A stretch of 64,000 nt of DNA from Poindextera sp963719975 (GTDB lineage: Bacteria; Pseudomonadota; Alphaproteobacteria; Caulobacterales; Caulobacteraceae), in the NCBI GenBank assembly GCA_963719975.1, contig CAVRED010000012.1, positions 62,001-126,000 on the forward strand, read 5' to 3'. Of the stretch, positions 1-8,869 are shown in pieces. Each line of letters opens with the position of its first letter. Position 1 is the stretch's first letter. The translations under genes and the position numbers were made by a program. The notes under the pieces were generated by a model, which saw only the letters and a list, made by a program, of their open reading frames with translations, was not told the DNA's origin and searched no databases.

Positions 1-1242
1 GGTCGTCTTCGGGGTGTGGTAATCGAGGAGGATGTCGAGGGGCACCTCATGGATATCGAAACCCGGAATTCCAAAAGGTATTCTCACGTCGTCGTATTGA
101 TAGTAGGCGCCGGCCACCCACTTCAGCGGGCCGGTGTTCGGTGAGATCAGGTTCAGTTCTTCCGACCAGATCCTTTCCCGGCCGATGACGGAGAAATTGT
201 CGGCTTCGATGGCCGTCCCGTCGATGTCCTGGTTCGCCGCCGCACGCCCGATCTGGAAACCCGAGATGGACTTCAGCACGATCCCATCGGCGAAGGTGTA
301 GCTGACATTCAAAACCGACCGATTCCAGTTGGCGACGCTCAGATTGTGGATGTTGTTCGTGAGATTGAACAGGTTGGCGGCGCTTGCGTAGGTTGGGTAG
401 GGCGGAGCGGCCGGAATCGGCACTGGCGAGTTCGCTACGCCGCCGTTATCGACATAGGTGTAGTCGTTCTTGAACTCGACACGCAGGTTGCTCTGCGGCT
501 CCCAGAGGAAGCTCCCGCGGAAGCTCGCGGTTTGCAGGCGGCCAGGATCGCCGGTGTGCGGGCCGGACACGCTGTAGAAACTGTCTTCCATCTCGGCGTT
601 CGCGGCCAAACGCACGGCGAAGGTGTCGTTCACCGGCATGTTCAAGACGCCGCGCAGGCGGACGTCGTTGTACGCGCCGTATTGGGCTTCGAGATAGGCG
701 CTGGGCCTGGACAGGCTCGGATCGTTCTCGGTGATGAAGATCGCGCCGCCGGAAGCGTTCTGGCCGGCGATCGTTCCTTGCGGGCCGCGAAGGATTTCAA
801 CGTTGGCGATGTCGAAGTAGGGCTCGCCCGTGAAAAAGCCCGGGAAGGTCGCCACGCCGTCGCGATAGACCACGATACCCGACGGCGTCTGTATGTTCTC
901 CTCCGACTTGCCGACGCCGCGAATGTTGAAGTCTTCGCCAATGCCGTAGTTGGTGACGGTTAGCGACGGCGACATGAACTGAAGCTGGTCGATGTTGTAG
1001 ACGCCCCGCTGGACGAGCTGGTTCCCCGAGAGCACCGTTGCGGCGATTGGCGCGGTCTGCAGGTTCACCGCCCGTCGTTCCGCCGTAACCGTGACCACCG
1101 GCGCGCCGCTGGTCTGCGCCTGGGCGTTCGCCGGCTGCGCGGCGCCGTTCGTTTGCGCCTGAGCCTGCGCGAATGAGAGGAGGCCGATCCCGAGGCCTAG
1201 CACTGAAGCCGAACCGCGCAGCCACGCCGTACGTCGAGTCAT
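1..1242 (-). CDS. TonB-dependent outer-membrane receptor, N-terminal 414 residues (cut by window start)
   Basis: The frame is open from ATG at 1242 down to base 1, so the barrel end lies outside the window. Residues 1-30 look like a signal peptide (MTRRTAWLRG start, hydrophobic core, AQAQAQ end). A TonB-box-like stretch (VVTVTAERR) follows, then a plug domain with FNIRGVG and VEILRGPQGT motifs, then barrel strands. Receptors of this class import oligosaccharides or metal complexes across the outer membrane using TonB energy. Because rhaM, rhaI and rhaD follow directly, uptake of rhamnose-containing sugars is a reasonable inference, but the substrate cannot be read from the sequence. Confidence 0.93.
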   Translation of the reverse strand, partial: MTRRTAWLRGSASVLGLGIGLLSFAQAQAQTNGAAQPANAQAQTSGAPVVTVTAERRAVNLQTAPIAATVLSGNQLVQRGVYNIDQLQFMSPSLTVTNYGIGEDFNIRGVGKSEENIQTPSGIVVYRDGVATFPGFFTGEPYFDIANVEILRGPQGTIAGQNASGGAIFITENDPSLSRPSAYLEAQYGAYNDVRLRGVLNMPVNDTFAVRLAANAEMEDSFYSVSGPHTGDPGRLQTASFRGSFLWEPQSNLRVEFKNDYTYVDNGGVANSPVPIPAAPPYPTYASAANLFNLTNNIHNLSVANWNRSVLNVSYTFADGIVLKSISGFQIGRAAANQDIDGTAIEADNFSVIGRERIWSEELNLISPNTGPLKWVAGAYYQYDDVRIPFGIPGFDIHEVPLDILLDYHTPKTT

Positions 1243-1318
1243 GTCTCGTTTCCCCCTGCTCCGGCGGTCGGCGTCTTTGAGCGCCGCAGACGTTCGCCCG
1301 CCTGCCGATTTGCCATCA

Positions 1319-1340
1319 TTGAGTACACACTATCACTCAA
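1319..1340. promoter_or_regulatory. Inverted repeat upstream of the TonB receptor, candidate operator
   Basis: TTGAGT and ACTCAA form perfect 6-bp arms around a 10-bp spacer, 77 bp upstream of the receptor start at 1242 in the 182-bp gap between the receptor and rhaM. Position and symmetry fit a repressor or activator site. The regulator is unknown and the match is short, so this is a tentative call. Confidence 0.35.
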
Positions 1341-1424
1341 CCGTAAAGCTGAGGTGGTCGAACCTGAGCATGTCTGAGCGACTACGATGCAGTTTGGTGA
1401 CACAACGCCGCGATCGGCCGACGG

Positions 1425-1772
1425 TCAGGCGCTGGGCGCGTAGCGGAACACCTCAGCCAGGGGGATGCTGACGGGCGAGAGGTCGGCCTCGGTCTGCATG
1501 ATGTCGGCCATCATCGCCCACCAGCGGCGCATCATCGGCAGCGAGGGCAGGTCGTCCACGCGGTGATCCAACCGACGCGTCATCACCGCGAACAGGTGGT
1601 TGGTCGCCTCGTCGAGGAAGATCCGATAGTCGACGACGCCGGCCTCGCCCAGCGCTTGCACGAGCTCGGGCCAGATCGCGTCGTGGCGGCGCCGGTACTC
1701 CGCCGCCTGGCCCGGATTCAGGATCATGCGGAAGGCGACGGTCTCGGTCGGGCCGCCGGCCAGCGCGGTCAT
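1425..1772 (-). CDS. rhaM: L-rhamnose mutarotase
   Basis: The 115-residue product has the length and core motif of RhaM/RhaU: FRMILNPGQAAEYRRRHDAI at residues 14-33, with the conserved Tyr26 and His30, and a Trp-rich helix (MMRRWWAMMAD). The enzyme interconverts alpha and beta L-rhamnose in the cytoplasm, feeding RhaI. I chose ATG at 1772 rather than an upstream start because it gives the family length and overlaps the stop of the preceding serine hydrolase gene as ATGA, typical of translational coupling. Confidence 0.92.
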   Translation of the reverse strand: MTALAGGPTETVAFRMILNPGQAAEYRRRHDAIWPELVQALGEAGVVDYRIFLDEATNHLFAVMTRRLDHRVDDLPSLPMMRRWWAMMADIMQTEADLSPVSIPLAEVFRYAPSA

Positions 1773-2923
1773 CCGGCCTTCAGCGCGGCGTAGGCGGCGC
1801 GCAGGATCGAGGCGTTGCGCGGGTCGCCGAACGGAGCGCCCTCGAGCTTGTTCATCACATAGGCGAACGTCATGCGCGCCTCGATGTCGACGACCACGAG
1901 CGAGCCGCCGGAGCCGCCCCAGAAGCAGACCTTTCGGCCGTCGAAGTTCATGCCGAACAACGAGAGCGCATAGCCCAGCCCCCAACTCACCGGCGCCAGG
2001 AAGCCGAGGTCCGGCCCGTCGGACTGCCGGTAGAAGACCCGCTCAGCGCCTTCGGGAGACATCAGCCGCTTGCCGTTCGATTCGCCCGCACAGGCCAGCA
2101 GCGTCGAGATCCGGGCGACGCCGCGCGCGTTTGCAAAACCGTTGCCGGCCGGGATCTCCGCCCTAAGCCAAGCGACTTCGCCCCATCGCTCGCGGGGGAG
2201 CGGCGGGTTGTTGTGGATGCGCATGGTGATGCTGCCGGGCGCGGTCTGCGCCGGCTCTTCGGGAACGTCAGGCGGGATCGACTCGCCGATCCGCGCATCG
2301 AACTGGGGCTGTACGCCGATGTGGAACTCGGCCTCGAGCGGCTCGGCGATCTGCTCGCGGAAGAAGGTTCCCACGGTCTGGCCGGTGATGCGGCGGATCA
2401 CCTCGCCGACGAGGTAGCCCTGGGTGACGGCGTGATAGCCCGAGGCCGTTCCCGGCTCCCACCACGGCGCCTGAGCGGCCAGCAGGCTCGTGCACTTCTC
2501 CCAGTCGTAGAGGTCGTCCATCTGAAGGCGCGCGTCCCAACCGGGCAGCCCGGCGGTATGGCCCAGGCAATGGCGCACCAGCACGCCCGACTTGTCGGCC
2601 TGGGCGAACTCCGGCCAGTAGCGGGCGACCGGCGCGTCGACGTCCAGTTCGCCGCGGTCGGCGAGCAGGAGGGCCGAGAGCGCCGTTGCGGTCTTGGTCG
2701 TCGAGGCGACGGCGACGATGGTGTCTGCGGTCCAGGCATGCCTTGCCGCTGCGTCCTTCGCGCCGCCCCAGAGATCGACGACCGGTTCGCCGTCAAGCGT
2801 GATCACGACCGACGCGCCGACGTCGGCGCCGCGCGCGAAGTTGGCCTGGAACGCCTCGCGCACCGCATCGAAGCGCGCGTCGCAGCGGCCCTGGACCGGA
2901 AACGTTTCGATGACGGAGCCCAT
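1769..2923 (-). CDS. Serine hydrolase of the beta-lactamase/EstB family
   Basis: A 384-residue protein with the class C beta-lactamase/esterase fold. Ser74-Thr-Thr-Lys77 is the SxxK nucleophile motif, Tyr163 in SGYHAVTQGY matches the second catalytic motif, and WGGSGGS near the C-terminus resembles the third. No signal peptide is visible, so it probably acts in the cytoplasm as an esterase rather than as an antibiotic-resistance enzyme. The start at 2923 (MGSVIETF) was preferred over one 96 bp upstream because the extra residues look non-conserved. Its stop overlaps the rhaM start by 4 bp, so it may act on an acylated rhamnose compound; that is inference. Confidence 0.85.
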   Translation of the reverse strand: MGSVIETFPVQGRCDARFDAVREAFQANFARGADVGASVVITLDGEPVVDLWGGAKDAAARHAWTADTIVAVASTTKTATALSALLLADRGELDVDAPVARYWPEFAQADKSGVLVRHCLGHTAGLPGWDARLQMDDLYDWEKCTSLLAAQAPWWEPGTASGYHAVTQGYLVGEVIRRITGQTVGTFFREQIAEPLEAEFHIGVQPQFDARIGESIPPDVPEEPAQTAPGSITMRIHNNPPLPRERWGEVAWLRAEIPAGNGFANARGVARISTLLACAGESNGKRLMSPEGAERVFYRQSDGPDLGFLAPVSWGLGYALSLFGMNFDGRKVCFWGGSGGSLVVVDIEARMTFAYVMNKLEGAPFGDPRNASILRAAYAALKAG

Positions 2924-3016
2924 CGCGCGCGACTTCGATTTCGAGGCGTTCGGCGCCCCGCCGGGGTCTCTAACATCCCGATTTCCGTGCGTCGCGATGG
3001 TTCTTGCATGATTCTG

Positions 3017-3026
3017 CACGATCGTG
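3017..3026. promoter_or_regulatory. CACGATCGTG palindrome in the divergent promoter region
   Basis: A perfect 10-bp palindrome lies in the 164-bp gap between the divergent serine hydrolase and rhaD genes, about 60 bp upstream of the rhaD start. It could bind a sugar-responsive regulator controlling both directions. Only symmetry and location support this. Confidence 0.25.
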
Positions 3027-3087
3027 ATTGAAGGCGGCGTGCCGCCGCGTTACCCGCCGGGCAACGCACTCAGGAGTTGTTTCGCCC

Positions 3088-5199
3088 ATGGACGGCCAGA
3101 CCGACGCCCTCGGCGCCGCACGCCTGCCCAACCTGTGGGACGACGACCACGCCGCTTCGCTCTCGCCCGAGGCCAGGCTGCTCTACCGGTCCAATCTCCT
3201 GGGCTCGGACAAGCGGATCACCAACTTCGGCGGCGGCAACACCTCGTCCAAGATCGCCATGCCGGACCCGCTCACGGGCAAGCCGGCCGCGGTGCTGTGG
3301 GTGAAGGGCTCCGGCGGCGACCTCGGCTCGATGGGCCTCGAAGGTTTCGCCACCCTATCCCTCGATCGCCTGCAGGCGCTGCAGGGGCTCTATTGCGGGC
3401 CGGATCGCGAGGACGACATGGTCGGCCTCTACCCCCATTGCGTGTTCGGCCTGAACGGCCGCGCGCCCTCCATCGACACGCCGTTGCACGGGCTCGTCGA
3501 CAAGGCCTGCATCGACCACGTGCACCCGGACGCGGTGATCGCCATCGCCGCGGCGGCGGACGGCGAGGCCATCGCCCGCGAGATCTGGGGTGAGACCATC
3601 GGCTGGCTGCCCTGGGTTCGGCCCGGCTTCGAGCTCGGCGTGCGGCTGCAGGCGTTCGCGCGCGAGCATCCCGGGGCCAAGGGGGTCATCCTTGCGGCGC
3701 ACGGCCTCTTCACCTGGGGCGAGTCCGATCGGGCGGTCTACGAGACGACGCTCGAGGTGATCAACCAGGCGATCCAATGGCTGGACGCCCAGCGGACGGG
3801 CGCCTCGCCGTTCGGCCGCACGGTCGCGCCGGCCCTCCCATCCGCCCAGCGCCGCGCGATCGCATCGGCGCTGATGCCCCGCCTGCGCGGACTGGTGTCG
3901 GGCGAGACGCGCAAGGTCGGCCACTTCGATGACAGCCTGGGCGTGCTCGAGTTCGTCGGCGCGGAGACGCTGGAGTCCTTCGCGGCGCTCGGCGCCGCCT
4001 GTCCCGACCACTTCCTGCGCACCAAGATCTGGCCGCTCGTGCTGCCATTCGATCCGGCGACCGAGGCCCTCGACGCCCTGGTCGAGCGCGCCGGCCCGGC
4101 GATCGAGGCCTATCGCGCGCGCTACGGCGCCTACTACGCCCGCTGCCGGCGCCCGGACTCGCCGGCGATGCGCGACCCGAGCCCGGTCGTCTACCTCGTC
4201 CCCGGCGTCGGCATGATCACCTTCGCCGCCGACAAGGCTGCGGCCAGGATCGCGGGGGAGTTCTACCTTAACACCATCAATGTGATGCGCGAGGCGAGCC
4301 GGGTCTCGACCTATCGCGGCCTGCCCGAGCAGGCGGCGTTCGACATCGAGTACTGGACGCTCGAGGAGGCCAAGCTCCGCCGGCTGCCGCCGCCCAGGCC
4401 GCTGGCCGGCCGCATCGCCATGGTCACCGGCGGCGCCGGCGGGATCGGCGCGGCCACCGCGCGCCGGCTCCTGGCCGACGGCGCCTGCGTCGTCATCTGC
4501 GACATCGACCGCGATGCGCTCGCAGAGGCCGGGCGCGCGCTCGCCCAAGAGTTTGGCGTCGATTGCGTCCGAGCGGTCTGGGTCGACGTGACCAGCGAAG
4601 ATGCGATCGCCGCCCTCTATGCCGAGACAGCGCTGGCGTTTGGCGGCCTGGACATCTGCGTCTCCAACGCCGGCATCGCATCGGCGGCCCCGATCGAGGA
4701 CACGACGCTGGAGATCTGGCGGCGCAACATGGACATCCTGTCCACCGGCTACTTTCTGGTCAGCCGCGATGCGGTGCGGTTGTTCAAGGCGCAGGCGCTC
4801 GGCGGATCCATCGTGTTCGTCGGGTCGAAGAACGCGCTCGCCGCCTCGCCCGGCGCATCCGCCTACGGCGCGGCCAAGGCCTCCGAGCTCCACCTCGCCC
4901 GTCTGCTCGCCGTGGAATGCGCCCCGCTCGGCGTGCGGGTGAACGTGGTCAACCCGGACGCGGTCCTGCAGGGCTCGCGCATCTGGCAGGGGTCATGGCG
5001 GGCCGAACGCGCCCAGCAGCACAAGGCCGCGCCGGACGAGCTCGAAGCCGTCTATCGCGAGCGGAGCCTCCTGAAGCGCAGCGTGTTGCCGGAGGACGTC
5101 GCCGAGGCCGTGGTCTGGTTCGCCTCGGAGCGGTCGGCGAAGTCGACCGGCAACATCATCAACGTCGACGCCGGCAACGCCCAGGCCTTCACCCGCTAG
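3088..5199 (+). CDS. rhaD: Bifunctional rhamnulose-1-phosphate aldolase/short-chain alcohol dehydrogenase
   Basis: A 703-residue fusion of the RhaEW type. The N-terminal class II aldolase half (about 1-420) contains NFGGGNTSSK and a metal-binding DHVHPD around residue 144. The C-terminal half is an SDR with TGGAGGIG near residue 447 and a YGAAK active site near residue 592. The aldolase splits L-rhamnulose-1-phosphate into dihydroxyacetone phosphate and L-lactaldehyde, and the dehydrogenase half is thought to convert lactaldehyde. ATG at 3088 is preceded by CAGGAG at 3071-3076. Upstream in-frame codons lack conserved sequence. With RhaM, RhaI and the kinase it completes the phosphorylating rhamnose pathway. 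Confidence 0.95.
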   Translation: MDGQTDALGAARLPNLWDDDHAASLSPEARLLYRSNLLGSDKRITNFGGGNTSSKIAMPDPLTGKPAAVLWVKGSGGDLGSMGLEGFATLSLDRLQALQGLYCGPDREDDMVGLYPHCVFGLNGRAPSIDTPLHGLVDKACIDHVHPDAVIAIAAAADGEAIAREIWGETIGWLPWVRPGFELGVRLQAFAREHPGAKGVILAAHGLFTWGESDRAVYETTLEVINQAIQWLDAQRTGASPFGRTVAPALPSAQRRAIASALMPRLRGLVSGETRKVGHFDDSLGVLEFVGAETLESFAALGAACPDHFLRTKIWPLVLPFDPATEALDALVERAGPAIEAYRARYGAYYARCRRPDSPAMRDPSPVVYLVPGVGMITFAADKAAARIAGEFYLNTINVMREASRVSTYRGLPEQAAFDIEYWTLEEAKLRRLPPPRPLAGRIAMVTGGAGGIGAATARRLLADGACVVICDIDRDALAEAGRALAQEFGVDCVRAVWVDVTSEDAIAALYAETALAFGGLDICVSNAGIASAAPIEDTTLEIWRRNMDILSTGYFLVSRDAVRLFKAQALGGSIVFVGSKNALAASPGASAYGAAKASELHLARLLAVECAPLGVRVNVVNPDAVLQGSRIWQGSWRAERAQQHKAAPDELEAVYRERSLLKRSVLPEDVAEAVVWFASERSAKSTGNIINVDAGNAQAFTR

Positions 5200-5249
5200 A
5201 CGGGCCGGGGGCGCCCTCCCCACACGCCGCGGAGAGGGCGGACCTTCGC

Positions 5250-5585
5250 TCAGCGCCAGCGGCCGTGGTCGCCGCGGTCGCCTCGGTCGCCACCGCGATC
5301 GCGGAAGTCGCCACGGTCGTGGAAGTCTCCCCGCCCGCGGAAGTCGTCGCGGCCGCGGAAGCGGAATTCGTCGCGATCGCGACCGTGGAAGCCGAAAACG
5401 AACGTTGGCGCATAGTAGCCATAGACGTTGGGGACGCAGCGCCCCCAATAGTCCTGATGCCATCCCGGGCCGCACCAATACCCTGCCTTGATCAGCGGCA
5501 ATGGGGCTGCGTTGGCCGGCATGGCCAGACCAACCGAGGCGAGCCCCAGGGCGCCGACGGCGGCGAGCAGAGCAATTCTCTTCAT
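5250..5585 (-). CDS. Small secreted Arg/Gly/Asp-repeat protein
   Basis: A 111-residue protein with a clear Sec signal peptide (MKRIALLAAVGALGLASVGL, cleavage after ANA near residue 26). Next comes a short cysteine-containing segment (GYWCGPGWHQDYWGRC), then a low-complexity tail of repeated RGDF, RDRG and RGDRGD units. The start is supported by GGAGGAAGAG just upstream. GCGPGWH-type small exported proteins are common in alphaproteobacteria and have no settled function. The charged tail is probably disordered. It is separated by 117 bp from the upstream VOC gene and may have its own promoter. Confidence 0.75.
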   Translation of the reverse strand: MKRIALLAAVGALGLASVGLAMPANAAPLPLIKAGYWCGPGWHQDYWGRCVPNVYGYYAPTFVFGFHGRDRDEFRFRGRDDFRGRGDFHDRGDFRDRGGDRGDRGDHGRWR

Positions 5586-5702
5586 CTCTTCCTCCTTCGC
5601 CAGCCTTGCGCAGATCAGGCCAGCCGGTCGCTGAACCGGCGGTGAACCCGGAGGTGGAGGTTCGTTCAGGGAGGCGCGAAACGCCGCCGGGCGATGACAG
5701 CG

Positions 5703-6065
5703 CTATCGGGAAGGCTGGCGCAGCTCGAACCCGCCACCGTCCGGGTCACACAGCACCCCCAGACGGACGGGTACGCCGGCCTCAGGCTCGCGGATCTCGA
5801 CCAGCTTTGCGCCGTGGCGGACGGCCCGGGCGATCGCCGCGTCCAGGTCGTCGACCTCCAGGTTGAGTCCGGCGTACGGGACCGGTCTTTCGCTGACGCC
5901 GGCATAGATCGCGTGCAGCCCGACGATGGCGTCCCCGCAGGCGAACATCGACCATCCGGGCAATTCGGCGATCAGACCGAGGCCGAGCCCGTCGCGATGG
6001 AACGCGACCGCCCGCCCCATGTCCTGGACGTATCTCACCACCATCAGGTTGCGCGGCGCGCTCAC
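5703..6065 (-). CDS. VOC/glyoxalase-family protein
   Basis: A 120-residue single-domain vicinal-oxygen-chelate protein: VVRYVQDMGRAVAFHRDGLG at residues 9-28 and a C-terminal VLCDPDGGGFELRQ strand. These small proteins are metal-dependent lyases, dioxygenases or binding proteins. The chosen GTG start at 6065 lies 4 bp past the rhaI stop, so it is very likely cotranslated with rhaI. A role in detoxifying a reactive aldehyde from sugar breakdown is possible but not shown. Confidence 0.8.
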   Translation of the reverse strand: MSAPRNLMVVRYVQDMGRAVAFHRDGLGLGLIAELPGWSMFACGDAIVGLHAIYAGVSERPVPYAGLNLEVDDLDAAIARAVRHGAKLVEIREPEAGVPVRLGVLCDPDGGGFELRQPSR

Positions 6066-6069
6066 GGGC

Positions 6070-7365
6070 TCAGACGATCCCCGCCTGGCCGACCGCGATC
6101 GGCTTGCGCTCCTGCGCCTTGCGCGCCCGCCACTCGCTGGCGCGATAGGCGGCGATGGGATCGATGGCGCCGCCGAGCTCGTAACGGACCATGGCCAGGA
6201 GGGGCGTCACGTCGGTGTCGTAGGCGCGGCGCAGCGTATTGAACCCCATGACGACGTCGTTGCCGCGCTGGTGCTCGGCCAATGCGTCGCGGTTGACGAC
6301 CAGGGCGCGGGCGTGGGCGGCGGCGACGGCGGCGGCGCTGTTCAGAAGGCTCTCGATCGGGTCGGTCACGTTGTGCGACTGGTCGAGCATGTAGGCGGGA
6401 TGGAAGGCCGCCGGATCGCGCCGCTCGGCCTCGACCAGCTCGTTGAACACCAAAAACAGCTGGTGCGGATTGATCGAGCCGGAATCCAAGTCGTCGTCGC
6501 CGTACTTCGAGTCGTTGAAGTGGAAGCCGCCCAGCTTCTTCGCCCGCGCCAGGCGGGCGACGATCTGCTCGATGTTCACGTTTGGCGCGTGGTGGCCGAG
6601 ATCGACAAGGCACTGGGCCTTCTCGCCCAGCTGCTGGGCGCACATCAGGCTCGTGCCCCAGTCCGAGACGACGGTGGAATAGAACGCCGGCTCATAGAGC
6701 TTGTGCTCGATGAACATCCGCCAGTCGGCGGGCAGCGCCGCGTAGATGCGCGCCATGGAGTCGAGATAGCGGTCGAGCGCGCCAGTCAGGTCCGACTGGC
6801 CGGGGAAGTTCGAGCCGTCGGCGATCCAAACCGTGATCGCCTCTGCGCCCAGCGCCTTGCCGGTCTCGATGCACTCGACGTTGTGGCGCACGGCCTGGTC
6901 GCGGACGGCGGGATCGGTGTGGGTCAGCGAGCCGAATTTGTAGGACAGCGGCTGGCCCGGCTGGTCCTGGAAGGTGTTGGAATTGACGGCGTCGAACCCG
7001 ACGCCCAGCGCCTCGGCCTTCTCCTTCAGCGCCTTGACGTCGTCGACCTTGTCCCAGGGAAAGTGAGTGGAGACGGTCGGCGTGTTCTTGCCCAGCGCCT
7101 GCACGACGGCGCAGTCCTCCAGCTTCTCGAAGATGTTCGTGGGCTCGCCGGGAATGGGGAACTTGGCGAAACGCGTGCCGCCGACGCCGACGCCCCAGCT
7201 CGGGATCGCGACGCCGAACGCCTTCAGGATGTCCTTAACGCGGTCGATTGAGACGCCGCGCCGGTCGAGCGCGCGGCCCAGGCTTTCGTATTCGTCCTCC
7301 AGCGCGCTCAGCCGGATCGCGTTCTCCCGCTCGAGCAGATCCGGCGGCATCACTGGTTCTTCCAT
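6070..7365 (-). CDS. rhaI: L-rhamnose isomerase (Pseudomonas stutzeri-type)
   Basis: A 431-residue TIM-barrel sugar isomerase. Metal-ligand regions typical of RhaI are visible: IEHKLYEPAFYSTVVSDWG, LVDLGHHAPNVN and HFNDSKYGDDDLDSGS. The protein converts L-rhamnose to L-rhamnulose using two divalent metals. It is the cytoplasmic step between RhaM and the kinase encoded divergently at 7481. The 115-bp divergent gap to the kinase should hold both promoters. Start at 7365 (MEEPVMPP); an in-frame ATG five codons later is an alternative. Confidence 0.95.
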   Translation of the reverse strand: MEEPVMPPDLLERENAIRLSALEDEYESLGRALDRRGVSIDRVKDILKAFGVAIPSWGVGVGGTRFAKFPIPGEPTNIFEKLEDCAVVQALGKNTPTVSTHFPWDKVDDVKALKEKAEALGVGFDAVNSNTFQDQPGQPLSYKFGSLTHTDPAVRDQAVRHNVECIETGKALGAEAITVWIADGSNFPGQSDLTGALDRYLDSMARIYAALPADWRMFIEHKLYEPAFYSTVVSDWGTSLMCAQQLGEKAQCLVDLGHHAPNVNIEQIVARLARAKKLGGFHFNDSKYGDDDLDSGSINPHQLFLVFNELVEAERRDPAAFHPAYMLDQSHNVTDPIESLLNSAAAVAAAHARALVVNRDALAEHQRGNDVVMGFNTLRRAYDTDVTPLLAMVRYELGGAIDPIAAYRASEWRARKAQERKPIAVGQAGIV

Positions 7366-7480
7366 CGCCCGCGCCTCGCCATCGCCTCATCGGCCGAAAA
7401 CGCTATCGCCGGGGATGGTCGGAAACAATCAGTTTGCACTAAGTTCGATCACGCCCGGCGGAGGGAACAGAGAGAACGAC

Positions 7481-8851
7481 TTGGTCGAGGCCGTCGCCGT
7501 CCTGGACGTGGGCAAGACCCACGCCAAGCTCAGTTTGATCGGCCGCGATGGAGCGATCCTGGCCGTCCGGTCGCGCGCCAATGCGACGCCGACCGCCGAT
7601 GGCCGGCCGGTGCTGGACGCCGAGGGGATCGAAGCCTGGGCATTGGCGACGCTCGGCGAGCTGGGTCGCGAGGCCGATCTCGCCGCCATCGTGCCCGTCG
7701 GCCACGGGGCGGCGGCGGCGCTGGTCGAGGGCGATGGTCTCGCCGCGCCGGTCATGGATTACGAGGCGCAGCCGCCCCAGGAGCTCGCGCGGGCGTACGA
7801 AGCCGAGCGCGACGGGTTTGCCGTCACCGGCTCGCCGCGGCTGCAGCGCGGCCTCAATCTCGGCATGCAGCTCTACTGGCAGGAGCAGCTCTATCCCGAC
7901 CTCTGGCCGCGCCGGGCGCGGGCGCTGCTCTGGCCGCAATATTGGGCCTGGCGCCTTTGCGGCGAAGTCGCCGCCGAAGTCAGCAGCCTCGGCTGTCACA
8001 GCGACCTCTGGCGGCCGCACGAGCACGCCTACTCGGCGCTGGCGAAGCGGCGCGGCTGGGCGGACCGCTTCGGGCCCATGACGCCGGCGGGGTCGAGGCT
8101 GGGGCCGGCGCGAGGCGATCTGGCCCGCGGCCGCGTGGACGTGCTCTGTGGCGTGCACGACAGCAACGCGTCCCTGCACGCCGTGCGCTCGTATCCCGAG
8201 GTCGCCGGGCGCCCGTTCACCCTCGTCTCGACGGGGACGTGGTTCGTCGCGTTCCGGACCGGCAAGGCCGGCTGGGCCGAGCCGGAACGGGGCGGGCTGA
8301 CCAACGTCGACGTCGCGGGCGAGCCGGTGCAGTCGGCGCGCTTCATGGGCGGGCGCGAATACATGGCGGTCGTCGGCGAGGACCTCGGCGTCGAGCCCGG
8401 CCCGGCCGAGGTTCGGGCTCTCGTCGAGCGAGGCGTCAGCACCCAGCCGTCCTTCGACTATGGCGGCGGGCCCTACCCGAGGGGCCCGGGCGCGATCAGC
8501 GGTTCTCCGGCCACGCCGGCGGAGCGCGCCGCGCTGGGTTCGCTGCACCTGGCGATGATGACGCGCGCGGAGCTGGACGTCGTCGGCGCCGAAGGCCCGG
8601 TCGTGATCGAAGGGCGCTTCGCGCGCGATGCGGTGTTTCCCGCCGCGCTGGCGTCGCTTCGCGCGCCCGATCGGGTCTATGCCTGCCCGCAAGGCGGCGA
8701 TGGCGTCGCCCTCGGCGCGGCGCGGCTAGTCTGGCCGGACTTGACGCCCGCCGTCGGACTGGCTCCGGTTGAGCCATTGCCGGTCGACATTGACGACTAT
8801 GCCACGTCCTGGTGGGTGACCGCTCACCGCAACGAGTTGCCCATTCCCTGA
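7481..8851 (+). CDS. rhaB: FGGY-family carbohydrate kinase, probable rhamnulokinase
   Basis: The protein begins with the FGGY phosphate-1 motif (AVLDVGKTHAKLSLIGRDG) and has the C-terminal ATPase half, including LVSTGTWFVAF and CPQGGDGVALGAA. It would phosphorylate L-rhamnulose to rhamnulose-1-phosphate. The start is uncertain: TTG at 7481 places the motif at residues 4-22, as usual for the family, and has GAGAG a few bases upstream; ATG at 7415 in the same frame would add 22 residues. It is first in a plus-strand operon with PhyH, GH172 and DUF5990 genes at 2-20 bp spacing. Specificity is inferred from the rhaI/rhaD context. Confidence 0.85.
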   Translation: MVEAVAVLDVGKTHAKLSLIGRDGAILAVRSRANATPTADGRPVLDAEGIEAWALATLGELGREADLAAIVPVGHGAAAALVEGDGLAAPVMDYEAQPPQELARAYEAERDGFAVTGSPRLQRGLNLGMQLYWQEQLYPDLWPRRARALLWPQYWAWRLCGEVAAEVSSLGCHSDLWRPHEHAYSALAKRRGWADRFGPMTPAGSRLGPARGDLARGRVDVLCGVHDSNASLHAVRSYPEVAGRPFTLVSTGTWFVAFRTGKAGWAEPERGGLTNVDVAGEPVQSARFMGGREYMAVVGEDLGVEPGPAEVRALVERGVSTQPSFDYGGGPYPRGPGAISGSPATPAERAALGSLHLAMMTRAELDVVGAEGPVVIEGRFARDAVFPAALASLRAPDRVYACPQGGDGVALGAARLVWPDLTPAVGLAPVEPLPVDIDDYATSWWVTAHRNELPIP

Positions 8852-8869
8852 GTTCGGAGCCGCAAGCCC

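Noticed and set aside
3355..4893. A 512-codon minus-strand open frame
   Set aside because: It is antisense to the bifunctional rhaD gene, whose aldolase and SDR motifs are complete; the antisense product has no domain.
5212..5240. Terminator after rhaD (CGCCCTC...GAGGGCG)
   Set aside because: The 7-bp stem has a long loop and no T-tract, so it is too weak to list as a terminator.
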